From assembly GCA_037445875.1 (NCBI GenBank), contig JBBIJR010000002.1:1-64000 (forward strand): a stretch of 64,000 nucleotides of DNA, written 5' to 3'. The notes under the pieces are model-generated. The model was given only the letters and a program-made list of their open reading frames with translations. It searched no databases and was not told where the DNA came from. Numbering within the stretch: the stretch's first letter is position 1; every line of letters begins with the position of its first letter. This document shows, piece after piece, positions 45,501-53,019 of the stretch. The position numbers were made by a program, and so were the translations under genes. The stretch comes from JBBIJR01 sp037445875. GTDB lineage: Bacteria; CLD3; SB21.

Positions 45501-46826
45501 CCGCTGCCCGTCGTAGCGGAAAACGCCCGAATCCGCGGTCGCAAACCACATCGCCCCGCTCCGGTCCTGGATGATCGAATACACCGTGCCTTGTTCGATT
45601 GCGGGAGGCCCGCGCAGCGGACCCGTCAAACGATCGCCCGCGATTTGGAACACACCGGCGCCGTCCGTTCCAATCCACAGGGTCCGACGCGAATCCTCAT
45701 ACAATGCGAACACCGTCGCGGGCTTACCTTGCGGCATGATCCGGGTGAAGCCGGAGCGGTCGTAGCGGATCAACCCTCCGGACGTTCCGAACCACATGCG
45801 GCCGCGCGCGTCCTCGAGAATGGCCCATATATCGTTGTGGGTCAATCCCGTGCCGGGCGAATAGGTAAGGAAACCGAAGTCGCGATATCGGCATACACCG
45901 CCAATGTCCGTGCCGATCCAGAGATTACCTTCACGGTCCGGCAGCAGCGACCACACGCTGTTGGCACTCAGGCCGTCGGCCATCGTAAACGTCCGGAACT
46001 TCCCGGACCGGTATTGCACCAGACCCTGACGCGTGCCCAACCAGAGCGCTCCGTCCCGGCCCTCCGCGATCGTCCAGACCGTGTTGTCTGGCAGCCCGTC
46101 GCGCGTTGTCAGACGATGGAACCGGCCGTCGTGCCACCGCGCTGCCCCGCCCCGGTCCGTGCCGATCCACATCGCCCCCCTCCGGTCCTGACGGATGACG
46201 TAGACCATGCCGTCGCCCAGTTCGCGCTCGCCGGCCGCGCGCTCGAACGTTTCGCCTTTCTGCCGAAAAAGCCCCTTCCCCTGCGTGCCCACCCACAACG
46301 TGCCGTCCCGGTCCTCGAAAAGCGCCATGACCGATGTTTCCCCGATGATGTCCGCTCCGATGCCGGAGGTGAACGTCGATCCGTCGTAGCTCGCCAGACC
46401 CTTGCCGGTGCCGAACCACAGCGTTCCGTCCCGCGTCTGGACAATGGCATTGACGACTTCATGGCCCAGTTCCTGTTTCGAGAAATTCCGGAAGGCAAAC
46501 CCGTCGTAGCGGCTGACTCCGCGCTCGGTGCCGATCCACAGATATCCCGACCGGTCCTCCACGATGCTGTAAACGGCGTTGTTGGACAGGCCTTCGTTGA
46601 CGGTGAACGTGCGGAATTGAATGCCGTCGAAACGGCAGACGCCCCCACCGAACGTACCGAACCACAGATATCCGAATCGGTCCTGGCAGATCGTGTACAC
46701 CTGAGACTGCGGCAGTCCCGCTTCGACCGAATAGACTTTGAATAACTGCCCGGCAGCGCGGTCGGGCAGGATCAGGAAGAAAAGGCATCCGGCGAGCAAC
46801 GCCACACTCGGACGGAGAAGGCTCAC
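42561..46826 (-). CDS. Propeller-PAS hybrid histidine kinase with receiver
   Basis: A 1421-residue sensor. Order: signal sequence (1-25); a periplasmic double propeller of two-component-regulator repeats (about 28-640), each with W(F/I)GT-type motifs; a Y_Y_Y immunoglobulin-like domain (about 670-735); one transmembrane helix (about 742-765); two PAS domains (about 799-912 and 922-1029); a HisKA dimerisation site with phospho-His in GGIAHDFNNVLTAI (about 1052); HATPase (RDEGTGI, GSGLGLATAYSI); and a C-terminal receiver with phospho-Asp in DAVILDLTIPG (about 1342). The GTG at 46826 overlaps the stop of the upstream GAF/PAS gene (GTGA), so both are translationally coupled. No DNA-binding domain is attached. 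Confidence 0.93.
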   Translation of the reverse strand: MSLLRPSVALLAGCLFFLILPDRAAGQLFKVYSVEAGLPQSQVYTICQDRFGYLWFGTFGGGVCRFDGIQFRTFTVNEGLSNNAVYSIVEDRSGYLWIGTERGVSRYDGFAFRNFSKQELGHEVVNAIVQTRDGTLWFGTGKGLASYDGSTFTSGIGADIIGETSVMALFEDRDGTLWVGTQGKGLFRQKGETFERAAGERELGDGMVYVIRQDRRGAMWIGTDRGGAARWHDGRFHRLTTRDGLPDNTVWTIAEGRDGALWLGTRQGLVQYRSGKFRTFTMADGLSANSVWSLLPDREGNLWIGTDIGGVCRYRDFGFLTYSPGTGLTHNDIWAILEDARGRMWFGTSGGLIRYDRSGFTRIMPQGKPATVFALYEDSRRTLWIGTDGAGVFQIAGDRLTGPLRGPPAIEQGTVYSIIQDRSGAMWFATADSGVFRYDGQRPTHFTTRDGLTDNRVYALHEDRSGVLWCVTHQGVARFDGQRFVNAFPDGLLSDGISLAVAEEKSGHLWFGTEKGIYHYDGRGLTGLDERDGLGSNVVYFLVFDTLGALWIGHSRGVDRFDVPRWEQTGETRFRQYGADEGFTGVECNQNAAFCGRNGALWFGTIKGAFRYVPVSADTLGAPSLRIAGLRLFMQERDLTPYSSRLDPATLLPEELRLPYELNHVTLDYAGIHLTAPRGVRYRYRLEGFDEEWSRATHERYAVYANLPPGRYTFRVKARNAGGLWTSGDAVFTFEIVAPFWKTAWFYVLTALVSVGMLATVVRLRLRSVNRRARELLDLNRRLQTQMVEREQAERAVRMSEAKFRSLAELLTASIFVVRGEQILYTNPYASTYTGYTPDELSQMKFWEFAHPDHRETVKARGRARMEGLTVPNRYEMKIVTRSGEVRWCDMIVRLVDYEGGPAILGAAVDITDRKRAEDALFQSEAKYRNLFVNSLVGMFKTSLDSGTVIEANEKAREILGYPEGKVRTPDLYVNPEDRETMKHILREHGRVENLETRMRRRDGEIIWVSFSARYFPEDGCLEGVIVDITERKRTEEALLKVRKIESLGILAGGIAHDFNNVLTAILGNLSLAKKHTRDGRMESVLESLESAERASMQARGLTQQLLTFSKGGEPVRAPASLASLLQETTRFALAGSNVRCELKLPPDLRTASIDRGQIGQVIHNLMLNAVQAMPGGGTVHVHADNVSFAADTYEHGMKVKKGPYVRVAIRDEGTGIAAENLSRIFDPYFTTKEHGSGLGLATAYSIVRNHQGIIYVESEVGVGSVFTFCLPATDEPEEKKGPSGEAARGKGRVLIMDDETAILKVIKDMLAEMGYEAVTARDGTEALQTYGDHSRSGRPFDAVILDLTIPGGKGGKATVGEILAIDPRAYVIVSSGYSNDPIMANFGSYGFSDVLPKPYTLEDVSRVLGKIPRRSATSPA

Positions 46827-47950
46827 GGTTCGATCTCCGGATACAAACGCCGTGCGCACTCGGGACAGATGCCGTGAGTAAAGTCCGCTTCGGAGTGCGC
46901 TTCCACGTAGGCTTCGAGCTGGTTCCAGTAACCCTTGTCGTCGCGGATCTTCTTGCAGGAGGAACAAATCGGCAGCAGGCCGCGGAGGGTTTTGATGCTA
47001 CCCAGCGCCCGGCGAAGTTCGTCGATCAACCGTTCACGTTCCGCTTCGCTGCGTTTGCGCTCCGTGATGTCACGGGCGAACGTGATGATGTAGTGCCGGT
47101 CGTCGAAACGGAAATCGGAGATGGACGCTTCGAGATCCAGGAGGGAGCCGTCCCTGCGTTTTATACGGAATTCGTACTGGGTTGGGGCCGGTTCACCGCG
47201 GGCGCGTTTGCGTCCGTAGTCGATCAGCCGGTCCACGTCCTCGGGCGCCGCCAGTTCCCGGATGGGCTTTCCCATGACCTCTTCGGGGCGGTCGTATCCG
47301 AACAATCGCGCATAGGCCGTGTTGATGTAAACGGCCACCTCCTTGTCCTCTACGAGAATTCCGTCCCGCGAAGTCTCGATGATCTCTCGGAGGTACCGCT
47401 CGCTGAATGCGAGGTCATGGAGGAGCCGGTCGCGCTGCTCGGTGGATTCCCGCAATTCGATCAGGTTTCGGCGCAGTTCCATCTGGTCCTGGACCTGCCG
47501 GCCCAGCGCTTGCAGCGCCTCGTACTGCCGGGGAGTCAACCTGCGCGGCTGCCGGTCCAGTACGCAGAGCGCCCCGAGGGCCAGACCGTCCGTCGAGAAC
47601 AAGGGCGTACCGGCATAGAAGCGCAGATGGACGCTCTCGTCGGTGACGAACGGGTTGTCGCGGAAGCGATCGTCGCGCGAGGCGTCTTCGACGATCAGCA
47701 GGCCTTGCTGCGCGATGGTGTGCGCACAGAAGGAGACTTCCCTCGGTATCTCCTTGAGGTCGATGCCCGCGATCGACTTGATCCACTGGTGAGTGTCGAT
47801 CAGGCTGATCATGGCTACCGGCGCTTCGCAGATGTACGACGCCAGAAACGTCAGATCGTCAAAACGTTTTTCGGGCTCTGTGTCGAGGATGCGATATTCC
47901 CGGAGGCGCCCTACGCGCCGGCCGTCATCGGCAGGTAATGGGTATCCCAT
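46823..47950 (-). CDS. GAF-PAS sensory protein with C-terminal CxxC..CxxC module
   Basis: A 375-residue soluble protein: a GAF domain (about 20-165) with TVDxx-like motif IVEDASRDDRFRDNPFV, a PAS domain (about 185-310) with PAC ending ITFARDITERKRSE, and a ~45-residue C-terminal module with ICSSCKKIRDDKGYWNQLE and HGICPECARRLYPE. The cysteine pairs suggest a zinc-binding knuckle often seen at the end of PAS/receiver proteins, with no known function. It has no enzymatic domain of its own. Its stop overlaps the kinase GTG start, so it probably works with that kinase, for example by feeding a cytoplasmic signal. Confidence 0.87.
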   Translation of the reverse strand: MGYPLPADDGRRVGRLREYRILDTEPEKRFDDLTFLASYICEAPVAMISLIDTHQWIKSIAGIDLKEIPREVSFCAHTIAQQGLLIVEDASRDDRFRDNPFVTDESVHLRFYAGTPLFSTDGLALGALCVLDRQPRRLTPRQYEALQALGRQVQDQMELRRNLIELRESTEQRDRLLHDLAFSERYLREIIETSRDGILVEDKEVAVYINTAYARLFGYDRPEEVMGKPIRELAAPEDVDRLIDYGRKRARGEPAPTQYEFRIKRRDGSLLDLEASISDFRFDDRHYIITFARDITERKRSEAERERLIDELRRALGSIKTLRGLLPICSSCKKIRDDKGYWNQLEAYVEAHSEADFTHGICPECARRLYPEIEP

Positions 47951-48075
47951 AGAGGACTCTCACCGTTCGTGATATCACGCCCGGCCACACCCTGAGAATT
48001 TGCGCGATTCCGGGATGGAAAGCAAATGCGTTCGCGCCGCTCTCCGAATTCGACCATTGCGTTGGCCAGAATACC

Positions 48076-48202
48076 CCTCAACCCCTTCCCTTCTCCACGA
48101 GGGAGAGCATGTCCCCTCAACCCTCACTCCCTTCTCCCAGAGGGAGAAGGGAAGGGGTTGAGGGTGGATATACGCCCTCACGGAGAAGGGAAGGGGTTGA
48201 GG
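48076..48202. repeat. Inverted repeat with perfect 21-bp arms
   Basis: Left arm 48076-48096 (CCTCAACCCCTTCCC...) is the exact complement of right arm 48182-48202. A further, related palindrome (48130-48165) sits inside. The same left arm occurs at 51707-51727. It fills the 291-base gap between the GAF/PAS and amidase genes, both on the minus strand. Confidence 0.85.
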
Positions 48203-48241
48203 ACCGGCGGGCGGTGACTACTGATGTTTCGGTGCGGACCG

Positions 48242-49894
48242 CTATTCCTTCAACGCAGGCCGGCGCCGGTGGAAGTCCGTGGCGTCCTGATATCGTTTCG
48301 CGAACGTCAGCAATTCCCCCTCGCCGAACAGCTTGCCGACGAACGAGATGCTGACCGGATGGCCGTCTGCTGTAAAGCCGTTCGGCACGACGACGCACGG
48401 GTGGCCCGTGAGATTGGTGAGGAGCAGGTTGTCCGAAAACGAAGGCGCCACGTACGCGTCGATGCCTTTCAGACGCCGGTGCATGTCATCGATCAGGAGC
48501 GTGCGGATACGGTTGGCCTGGATGTACTCGACGGCGGGGATGAGACGGGAGCACCGGAACACGTTCGGCCAGGCGTTCTTGATCTGACGAACCATCAGGT
48601 CGTCGCGGTTGCTGCGTGTCAATTCGTCGAACGCCGCGCCGGCTTCCGCACTCAGGATAATCGACAGATCGTTGAACGGCAGGGAAGGCATGTCGAGCGG
48701 AATGAGCTCGATGCCGAGAGACGTTAGCACGGCCAGAGCGGAATCGTTGAACGGCCGGCCGGTCGTATCGCGGTCGAATTCGCTTTTCAGGTAGCCCACC
48801 CGCAGCCTGGTTACGTCCAGATTCGCGTCGTAGTTGAACGGCGCATCGTAGACGGTCGGGTCGAGGCCGTCGGGTCCGTAGATCGCGTCGAACACGATGG
48901 CGCAGTCCTCGGCCGTGCGGGCGATGGGTCCGATCTTGTCCATGGACCACGACAGAGCCATCGCGCCGCGGCGGCTCACCCGCCCGTATGTCGGGCGGAG
49001 GCCGGTGACCCCGCACCGCGTGGACGGCGAGACGATCGAGCCCCACGTCTCGGTGCCGATGGCGAACGCCACCAGCCCGGCGGCCGTTGCCGACGCCGAA
49101 CCAGCGGACGACCCGCTCGAACCCTGTTCGTAATCCCACGGATTGCGCGTCTTCCCTCCAAACCAAACATCGCCCCACGCGAGTTCCCCGACGGTCAACT
49201 TGGCGACGAGCACGGCGCCTGCTTCCTCGAGTTTCTGTACGACGGCCGCGTTTTCGTCGATCACCTGGTCCTTGAACGGCACCGAGCCCCAGGTGGTCGT
49301 GTACCGCTTCGTTGAGAGGAGGTCTTTCACGCCGTAGGGAATCCCGTGCAGCGGTCCGCGGTACTTACTTTTGGCAATCTCTGCATCCGCGCGCCGGGCC
49401 TGTTCGAGGGCGAGTTCCTCGGTAAGCGCGATCACGCATTCGAGTTTCGGCCCGTATTTTTTCAGACGGTCCAGATACAGCGTCGTCAACCGTTCGGACG
49501 TGAGCTTTTTATTGCGAATCAGCCATCCCAACTCGGCCACACTCAGAAAGGCGAGATCTTCGTCTTTGTTCGGCAGACGCACGGATTTAATCGGCGTCGG
49601 GCGAAATCCCTTCTTCGCGGTCGGCCAGGTGTAGCCCTGCGGAACAGGATTGAACAGCACGGCCGGCACGACGGAATTGTCCAACTCCACCGTACGCAGT
49701 TTTTCGTAATTGGCCAGTTGTTCCCCGAGTCCGTCCGTCATCGAGTCCCGTTCCGCTTCGCTGAACGACAGGCCGATGAGCTTTTCGGCGGAGGCGATGT
49801 CCGCGATGGTGAATCGAGCCGCCTCCTGGACGACCATTCCGGCGGCAGAGGCGGCAAGGATGTAAACAAGGGTAAGGAGATTGCGGCGCTTCAC
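48242..49894 (-). CDS. Amidase (amidase-signature family), secreted
   Basis: Hydrolyses amide bonds through the Ser-cisSer-Lys triad. Visible elements: the catalytic Lys in YGVKDLLST, the glycine/serine-rich signature GSSGSSAGSASATAAGLVAFAIGTE, and SPSTRCGVTGLRPTYG. At 550 residues it has about 120 extra N-terminal residues beyond the core, beginning with a hydrophobic stretch (LLTLVYILAASAAGMVV), so it is probably exported or membrane-linked. The start is GTG with AAAGGAGG upstream. Substrate not predictable. Confidence 0.9.
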   Translation of the reverse strand: MKRRNLLTLVYILAASAAGMVVQEAARFTIADIASAEKLIGLSFSEAERDSMTDGLGEQLANYEKLRTVELDNSVVPAVLFNPVPQGYTWPTAKKGFRPTPIKSVRLPNKDEDLAFLSVAELGWLIRNKKLTSERLTTLYLDRLKKYGPKLECVIALTEELALEQARRADAEIAKSKYRGPLHGIPYGVKDLLSTKRYTTTWGSVPFKDQVIDENAAVVQKLEEAGAVLVAKLTVGELAWGDVWFGGKTRNPWDYEQGSSGSSAGSASATAAGLVAFAIGTETWGSIVSPSTRCGVTGLRPTYGRVSRRGAMALSWSMDKIGPIARTAEDCAIVFDAIYGPDGLDPTVYDAPFNYDANLDVTRLRVGYLKSEFDRDTTGRPFNDSALAVLTSLGIELIPLDMPSLPFNDLSIILSAEAGAAFDELTRSNRDDLMVRQIKNAWPNVFRCSRLIPAVEYIQANRIRTLLIDDMHRRLKGIDAYVAPSFSDNLLLTNLTGHPCVVVPNGFTADGHPVSISFVGKLFGEGELLTFAKRYQDATDFHRRRPALKE

Positions 49895-50476
49895 GGGAAG
49901 ACCTCCTTTGCAGAGATGGTGTGCATAGAAGATTGTGCTGGATTCTAAGGAGAAAATCTTCCTTTTGCCATCCTTCTTTCGGCGCGTGGATCATCAGGCC
50001 AGCGCGGCCGCGCAATTCTGAAGTTACGTTTTGTCAAATGTTTCGTTGATCCAATTATGATCTAAGTGATTGTATTCACACGACTTCCTATCATCACACA
50101 TCAAATGTCGCTTGACTTTGATGGCAAATGTTCGTCAGCGATCAAGGAATCTTCGAGCCCTGAGAGGATGGGGCGCAAGGCGATGGAGTCGAAACCGCCA
50201 TGAAATGACACGGCCAAACCCTTGGGTGGATCGTGCGGTATCCAGAATTCCGGTGCCGTTTATGCATTTTATTCTCTTTCCGGCTCTTATGGTTTGATGG
50301 CTTGCTTGATGTGTGAAAAACCCTTCCTTTCGGTTTGATCCGAAAGGAAGGGCCAACCTTGCACCGAGAACTCCGAGGTGGGGTCGTTCAAGTCCAACAG
50401 CAAGCTTGAATCAAAGGTCATACTTTCTTAGCATTATGGAAGCACATCCTTTCATAGCCATCGGGCAGTTATCCTC
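49895..50476. other. Divergent intergenic region with a perfect hairpin
   Basis: About 580 bases between amidase and the methyltransferase; no gene is supported. It presumably carries both promoters. The structure at 50321-50352 is the only clear element. Confidence 0.5.
50321..50352 (-). terminator. Perfect 13-bp hairpin, terminator-like on the minus strand
   Basis: CCCTTCCTTTCGG (50321-50333) pairs fully with 50340-50352 around a 6-base loop. On the minus strand it is followed by TTTTT (50320-50316), a classic intrinsic terminator form. No annotated minus-strand gene ends here, so it may end a small RNA from the 50.35-50.48 kb region, antisense to the methyltransferase leader. Confidence 0.5.
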
Positions 50477-51862
50477 ATGACCGAACTCATCTGGTCCGGC
50501 AAGTATGACGAAGAGGGCCGCAAGACCGCACCGGTGCGGATCGCGCTGCCGTTTCAAACGATCGAGACGGTCAACGAGAGCGCCGAGGACCGCAAACGCA
50601 CGCTCGACATGTTCGCCCAGGGCAAGCCGACCGAGTGGCGCAACCGCCTGATCTGGGGCGATAAGAAGTACGTCCTTCCGAGTCTCCTGCCCGAATTTGC
50701 CGGCAAGGTCAACCTGATCTACATCGACCCGCCCTTCGACACCGGCGCCGATTTCTCTTTCACGGCGACCATACCTTCCCCGGAGACAGCCACGGGTGAG
50801 GGTGCGTCCTTTGTCAAAGAGCCGTCCATCATCGAACAGAAAGCCTACCGCGACACCTGGGGCAAAGGCCTCGACTCCTATCTCCAGTGGTTCTACGAAA
50901 CCGCCGTGCTCTTGCGTGAACTGCTCGCCGAAGACGGCAGCATCTACGTCCATCTCGACTGGCACGTCGGACATTACGCAAAGGCAGTGCTGGATGAGGT
51001 GTTTGGGTATGAGAATTTTCAGAACGAGATTGCATGGAAACGTGCTACTGCCGGTAGTGCAAAGGTCAGAGCGAAACGGTTTGGCGCAGATCATGACGTA
51101 ATCTACTTTTACACGAAGTCATCGTCCAACTACAAATTCAAACAGGTCTACTACCCCTATCCGGAGGAAGAAATCAAGAAGCGCTTCAAAAACAAAGACG
51201 ATAAAGGATTCTACAAAGACGCGGAACTTGGTACCTATTCTGACGAAACGCTGCAGAGACTCAAGCAAGAGAGTAGACTGATCGTTACATCTGGAGGTAA
51301 ACTTCGCTACAAGATCTATTTAGGCGAGATCAAAGGAGTACTTGCTGACAGTGTTTGGACTGACATCTCCATTGTGAACTCCCAAGCAGAGGAAAGACTC
51401 AACTATTCTACTCAGAAACCCGAACCGTTGCTTGATCGAATAGTTAGTGCATCTTCTGACGAATCCGACCTCGTGCTCGACTGTTTTTGCGGTTCGGGTA
51501 CGACGGCGGCAGTGGCGGAGAAGTTGAACCGGCGCTGGATCGCGTGCGACCTGGGCCGCTTTGCCATTCACACCACCCGCAAGCGCCTCCTCCAGATACC
51601 GAACGTCAAACCGTTCGTCGTCCAGAACCTCGGCAAGTACGAACGCCAGGCCTGGGCGGAGGCGGAGTTCCCTCCAGCCGGCCTTTCTACGTCTGAGAAA
51701 GAAGATCCTCAACCCCTTCCCTTCTCCCCGAGCGAGAATACCCCTCAACCCTTACTCCCTTCTCCCGGAGGGAGAAGGGATGGGGTTGAGGGTGCAAACA
51801 CCGCCCGAAGGGATGGGGTCGAGGGTGTATTCCACTTGGTGGAGATGATGGGGGGTTCTTGA
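50477..51862 (+). CDS. DNA adenine methyltransferase (Mod-like) with repeat-derived C-terminus
   Basis: Beta-class N6-adenine methyltransferase: the catalytic motif IV DPPFDTG (about residue 87) comes before the SAM-binding motif I DCFCGSGTTAAVAEKL (about 335), with a less GC-rich target-recognition region between (about 170-330). Modification subunits of type III systems have this order but usually continue several hundred residues beyond LGKYERQAWAEAEF. Here the native sequence stops near residue 410 and the last ~50 residues are read through an intergenic repeat (PQPLPFSPSENTPQPLLPS...). No restriction subunit is adjacent. It may be an orphan methylase or a truncated Mod. Confidence 0.85.
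   Translation: MTELIWSGKYDEEGRKTAPVRIALPFQTIETVNESAEDRKRTLDMFAQGKPTEWRNRLIWGDKKYVLPSLLPEFAGKVNLIYIDPPFDTGADFSFTATIPSPETATGEGASFVKEPSIIEQKAYRDTWGKGLDSYLQWFYETAVLLRELLAEDGSIYVHLDWHVGHYAKAVLDEVFGYENFQNEIAWKRATAGSAKVRAKRFGADHDVIYFYTKSSSNYKFKQVYYPYPEEEIKKRFKNKDDKGFYKDAELGTYSDETLQRLKQESRLIVTSGGKLRYKIYLGEIKGVLADSVWTDISIVNSQAEERLNYSTQKPEPLLDRIVSASSDESDLVLDCFCGSGTTAAVAEKLNRRWIACDLGRFAIHTTRKRLLQIPNVKPFVVQNLGKYERQAWAEAEFPPAGLSTSEKEDPQPLPFSPSENTPQPLLPSPGGRRDGVEGANTARRDGVEGVFHLVEMMGGS
51707..51826. repeat. Repeat of the 48.1-kb family inserted in a coding region
   Basis: The 21 bases 51707-51727 are identical to the arm at 48076-48096, and complementary segments follow at about 51768-51792 (GGGAGAAGGGATGGGGTTGAGG) and 51808-51826. 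The element lies inside the methyltransferase frame and supplies its last codons. Confidence 0.85.
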
Positions 51863-52054
51863 GGACGAGTCAAGAAACGCGCGGTTGAGGACAGCATTTG
51901 GAAATCGATGTTCACAGAACGAAACACCAGCCTCCTGGGCCGGAAATTGATACAGTTTTGCAGGTGTCAGAATATGACTCGGAGAGCGGGCCGCAGTATA
52001 CCTCCACAGTCAAAAAACATCTGAAGTAGGACCAAAAAGAAGGAGCGGCAAACC

Positions 52055-52846
52055 ATGCCCCGAAAGATCCGACGCCGATTGCTCGAAGGTGATCTGGAGC
52101 AGATTTCAAGCAAGGTGTTCGACTCCTACCATGATGAGATTACCAAATATCCCAACAGGTTTGATTCTCCACCTCGATCTTCGTTCGACTCCTACCATGA
52201 TGAGATTACCAAGTTGATCGGCAAACGTCATGGCGTTTACGCCTTGTACAGGAAAGGACAGCTTTATTATGTCGGCCTGGCGAAGAACTTGCGAAGCCGC
52301 GTCCGTCAGCATCTGAGAGACAAACACGCAAAGAAATGGGATACGTTCAGTCTGTATTTGATCAAGAACGTAAACTACCTGAAAGAACTGGAGTCTCTCA
52401 TCGTGCACATCGCCGAACCGCAGGGTAACGTGAGCCGGGGCCGGTTCGCCCGCTCTGAAAACCTTATCGACGCCCTGCGCGATTTGATGAAGGAAAAAGA
52501 CGAACAAAAAAGGGAGCAGATTCTCACGGGAACGATTGGAACTCCCCGGCCGCGGTCGGCGAGGAAGAAAAGGCCGCAACGTGCGGCGAGCAGACGTGCT
52601 GGCGACCGCAAGCCAGCATTGTACGGACTGCTTCCCGCTCACACAGAATTGAGAGTGTTTTACAAGGGCAACGAACGCCGAGCGCGCACCGACAGCCAGG
52701 GACGGATCGCAATCGGGGCCAAGCGATTCAACTCGCCCTCGCTGGCCGGGAACTACGTCCGCGGAGGCAAGTCAACGAATGGCTGGACATTCTGGCGATA
52801 CAAGAACTCTAAAGGAGAGTGGGTCCTTATTGATGAGCTACGGTAG
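52055..52846 (+). CDS. GIY-YIG nuclease fused to a RAMA domain
   Basis: A 263-residue fusion. The N-terminal part (about 55-140) is a GIY-YIG fold: GVYALYRKGQLYYVGLA, the Arg in LRSRVRQHL, the metal-binding Glu in LKELESLIV and Asn in PQGNVSRGRF, so cutting DNA is plausible. A Lys/Arg-rich linker (about 165-185) leads to a RAMA-like module (about 190-263) with YKGNERRARTDSQGRIAIG and SLAGNYVRGGKSTNGWTFW, associated with recognising modified DNA. Residues 22-53 hold a tandem duplicate FDSYHDEITK. It lies 192 bp after the methyltransferase gene and has its own strong ribosome site (AAGGAG). Confidence 0.85.
   Translation: MPRKIRRRLLEGDLEQISSKVFDSYHDEITKYPNRFDSPPRSSFDSYHDEITKLIGKRHGVYALYRKGQLYYVGLAKNLRSRVRQHLRDKHAKKWDTFSLYLIKNVNYLKELESLIVHIAEPQGNVSRGRFARSENLIDALRDLMKEKDEQKREQILTGTIGTPRPRSARKKRPQRAASRRAGDRKPALYGLLPAHTELRVFYKGNERRARTDSQGRIAIGAKRFNSPSLAGNYVRGGKSTNGWTFWRYKNSKGEWVLIDELR
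52117..52212 (+). repeat. In-frame direct repeat within the GIY-YIG gene
   Basis: Two identical 30-base copies, 52117-52146 and 52183-52212, separated by 36 bases (66-base period = 22 codons). The duplication adds one extra FDSYHDEITK unit to the protein N-terminus. Confidence 0.9.
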
Positions 52847-53019
52847 TCCGTGGATCCTGCCACAGAACAGAAACGGCTCCCGGAATCACCGCAGTTGCCG
52901 GACCCGTGTTACTCACATCGCGCAGCGTACATCCTCAATAACTTGACCAAAGGGATGGTCAGTTCTGCGCATCCAAACAAACCCTTTCTTTTCCCCCTCC
53001 TTCTTCGCAGATTCCTCGC

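Noticed and set aside
52117..52212. Two 30-base repeats with a 36-base spacer resemble a minimal CRISPR unit
   Set aside because: Only one spacer, located inside a reading frame with codon-preserving 66-base period, and no cas genes or leader. Better explained as an in-frame tandem duplication.
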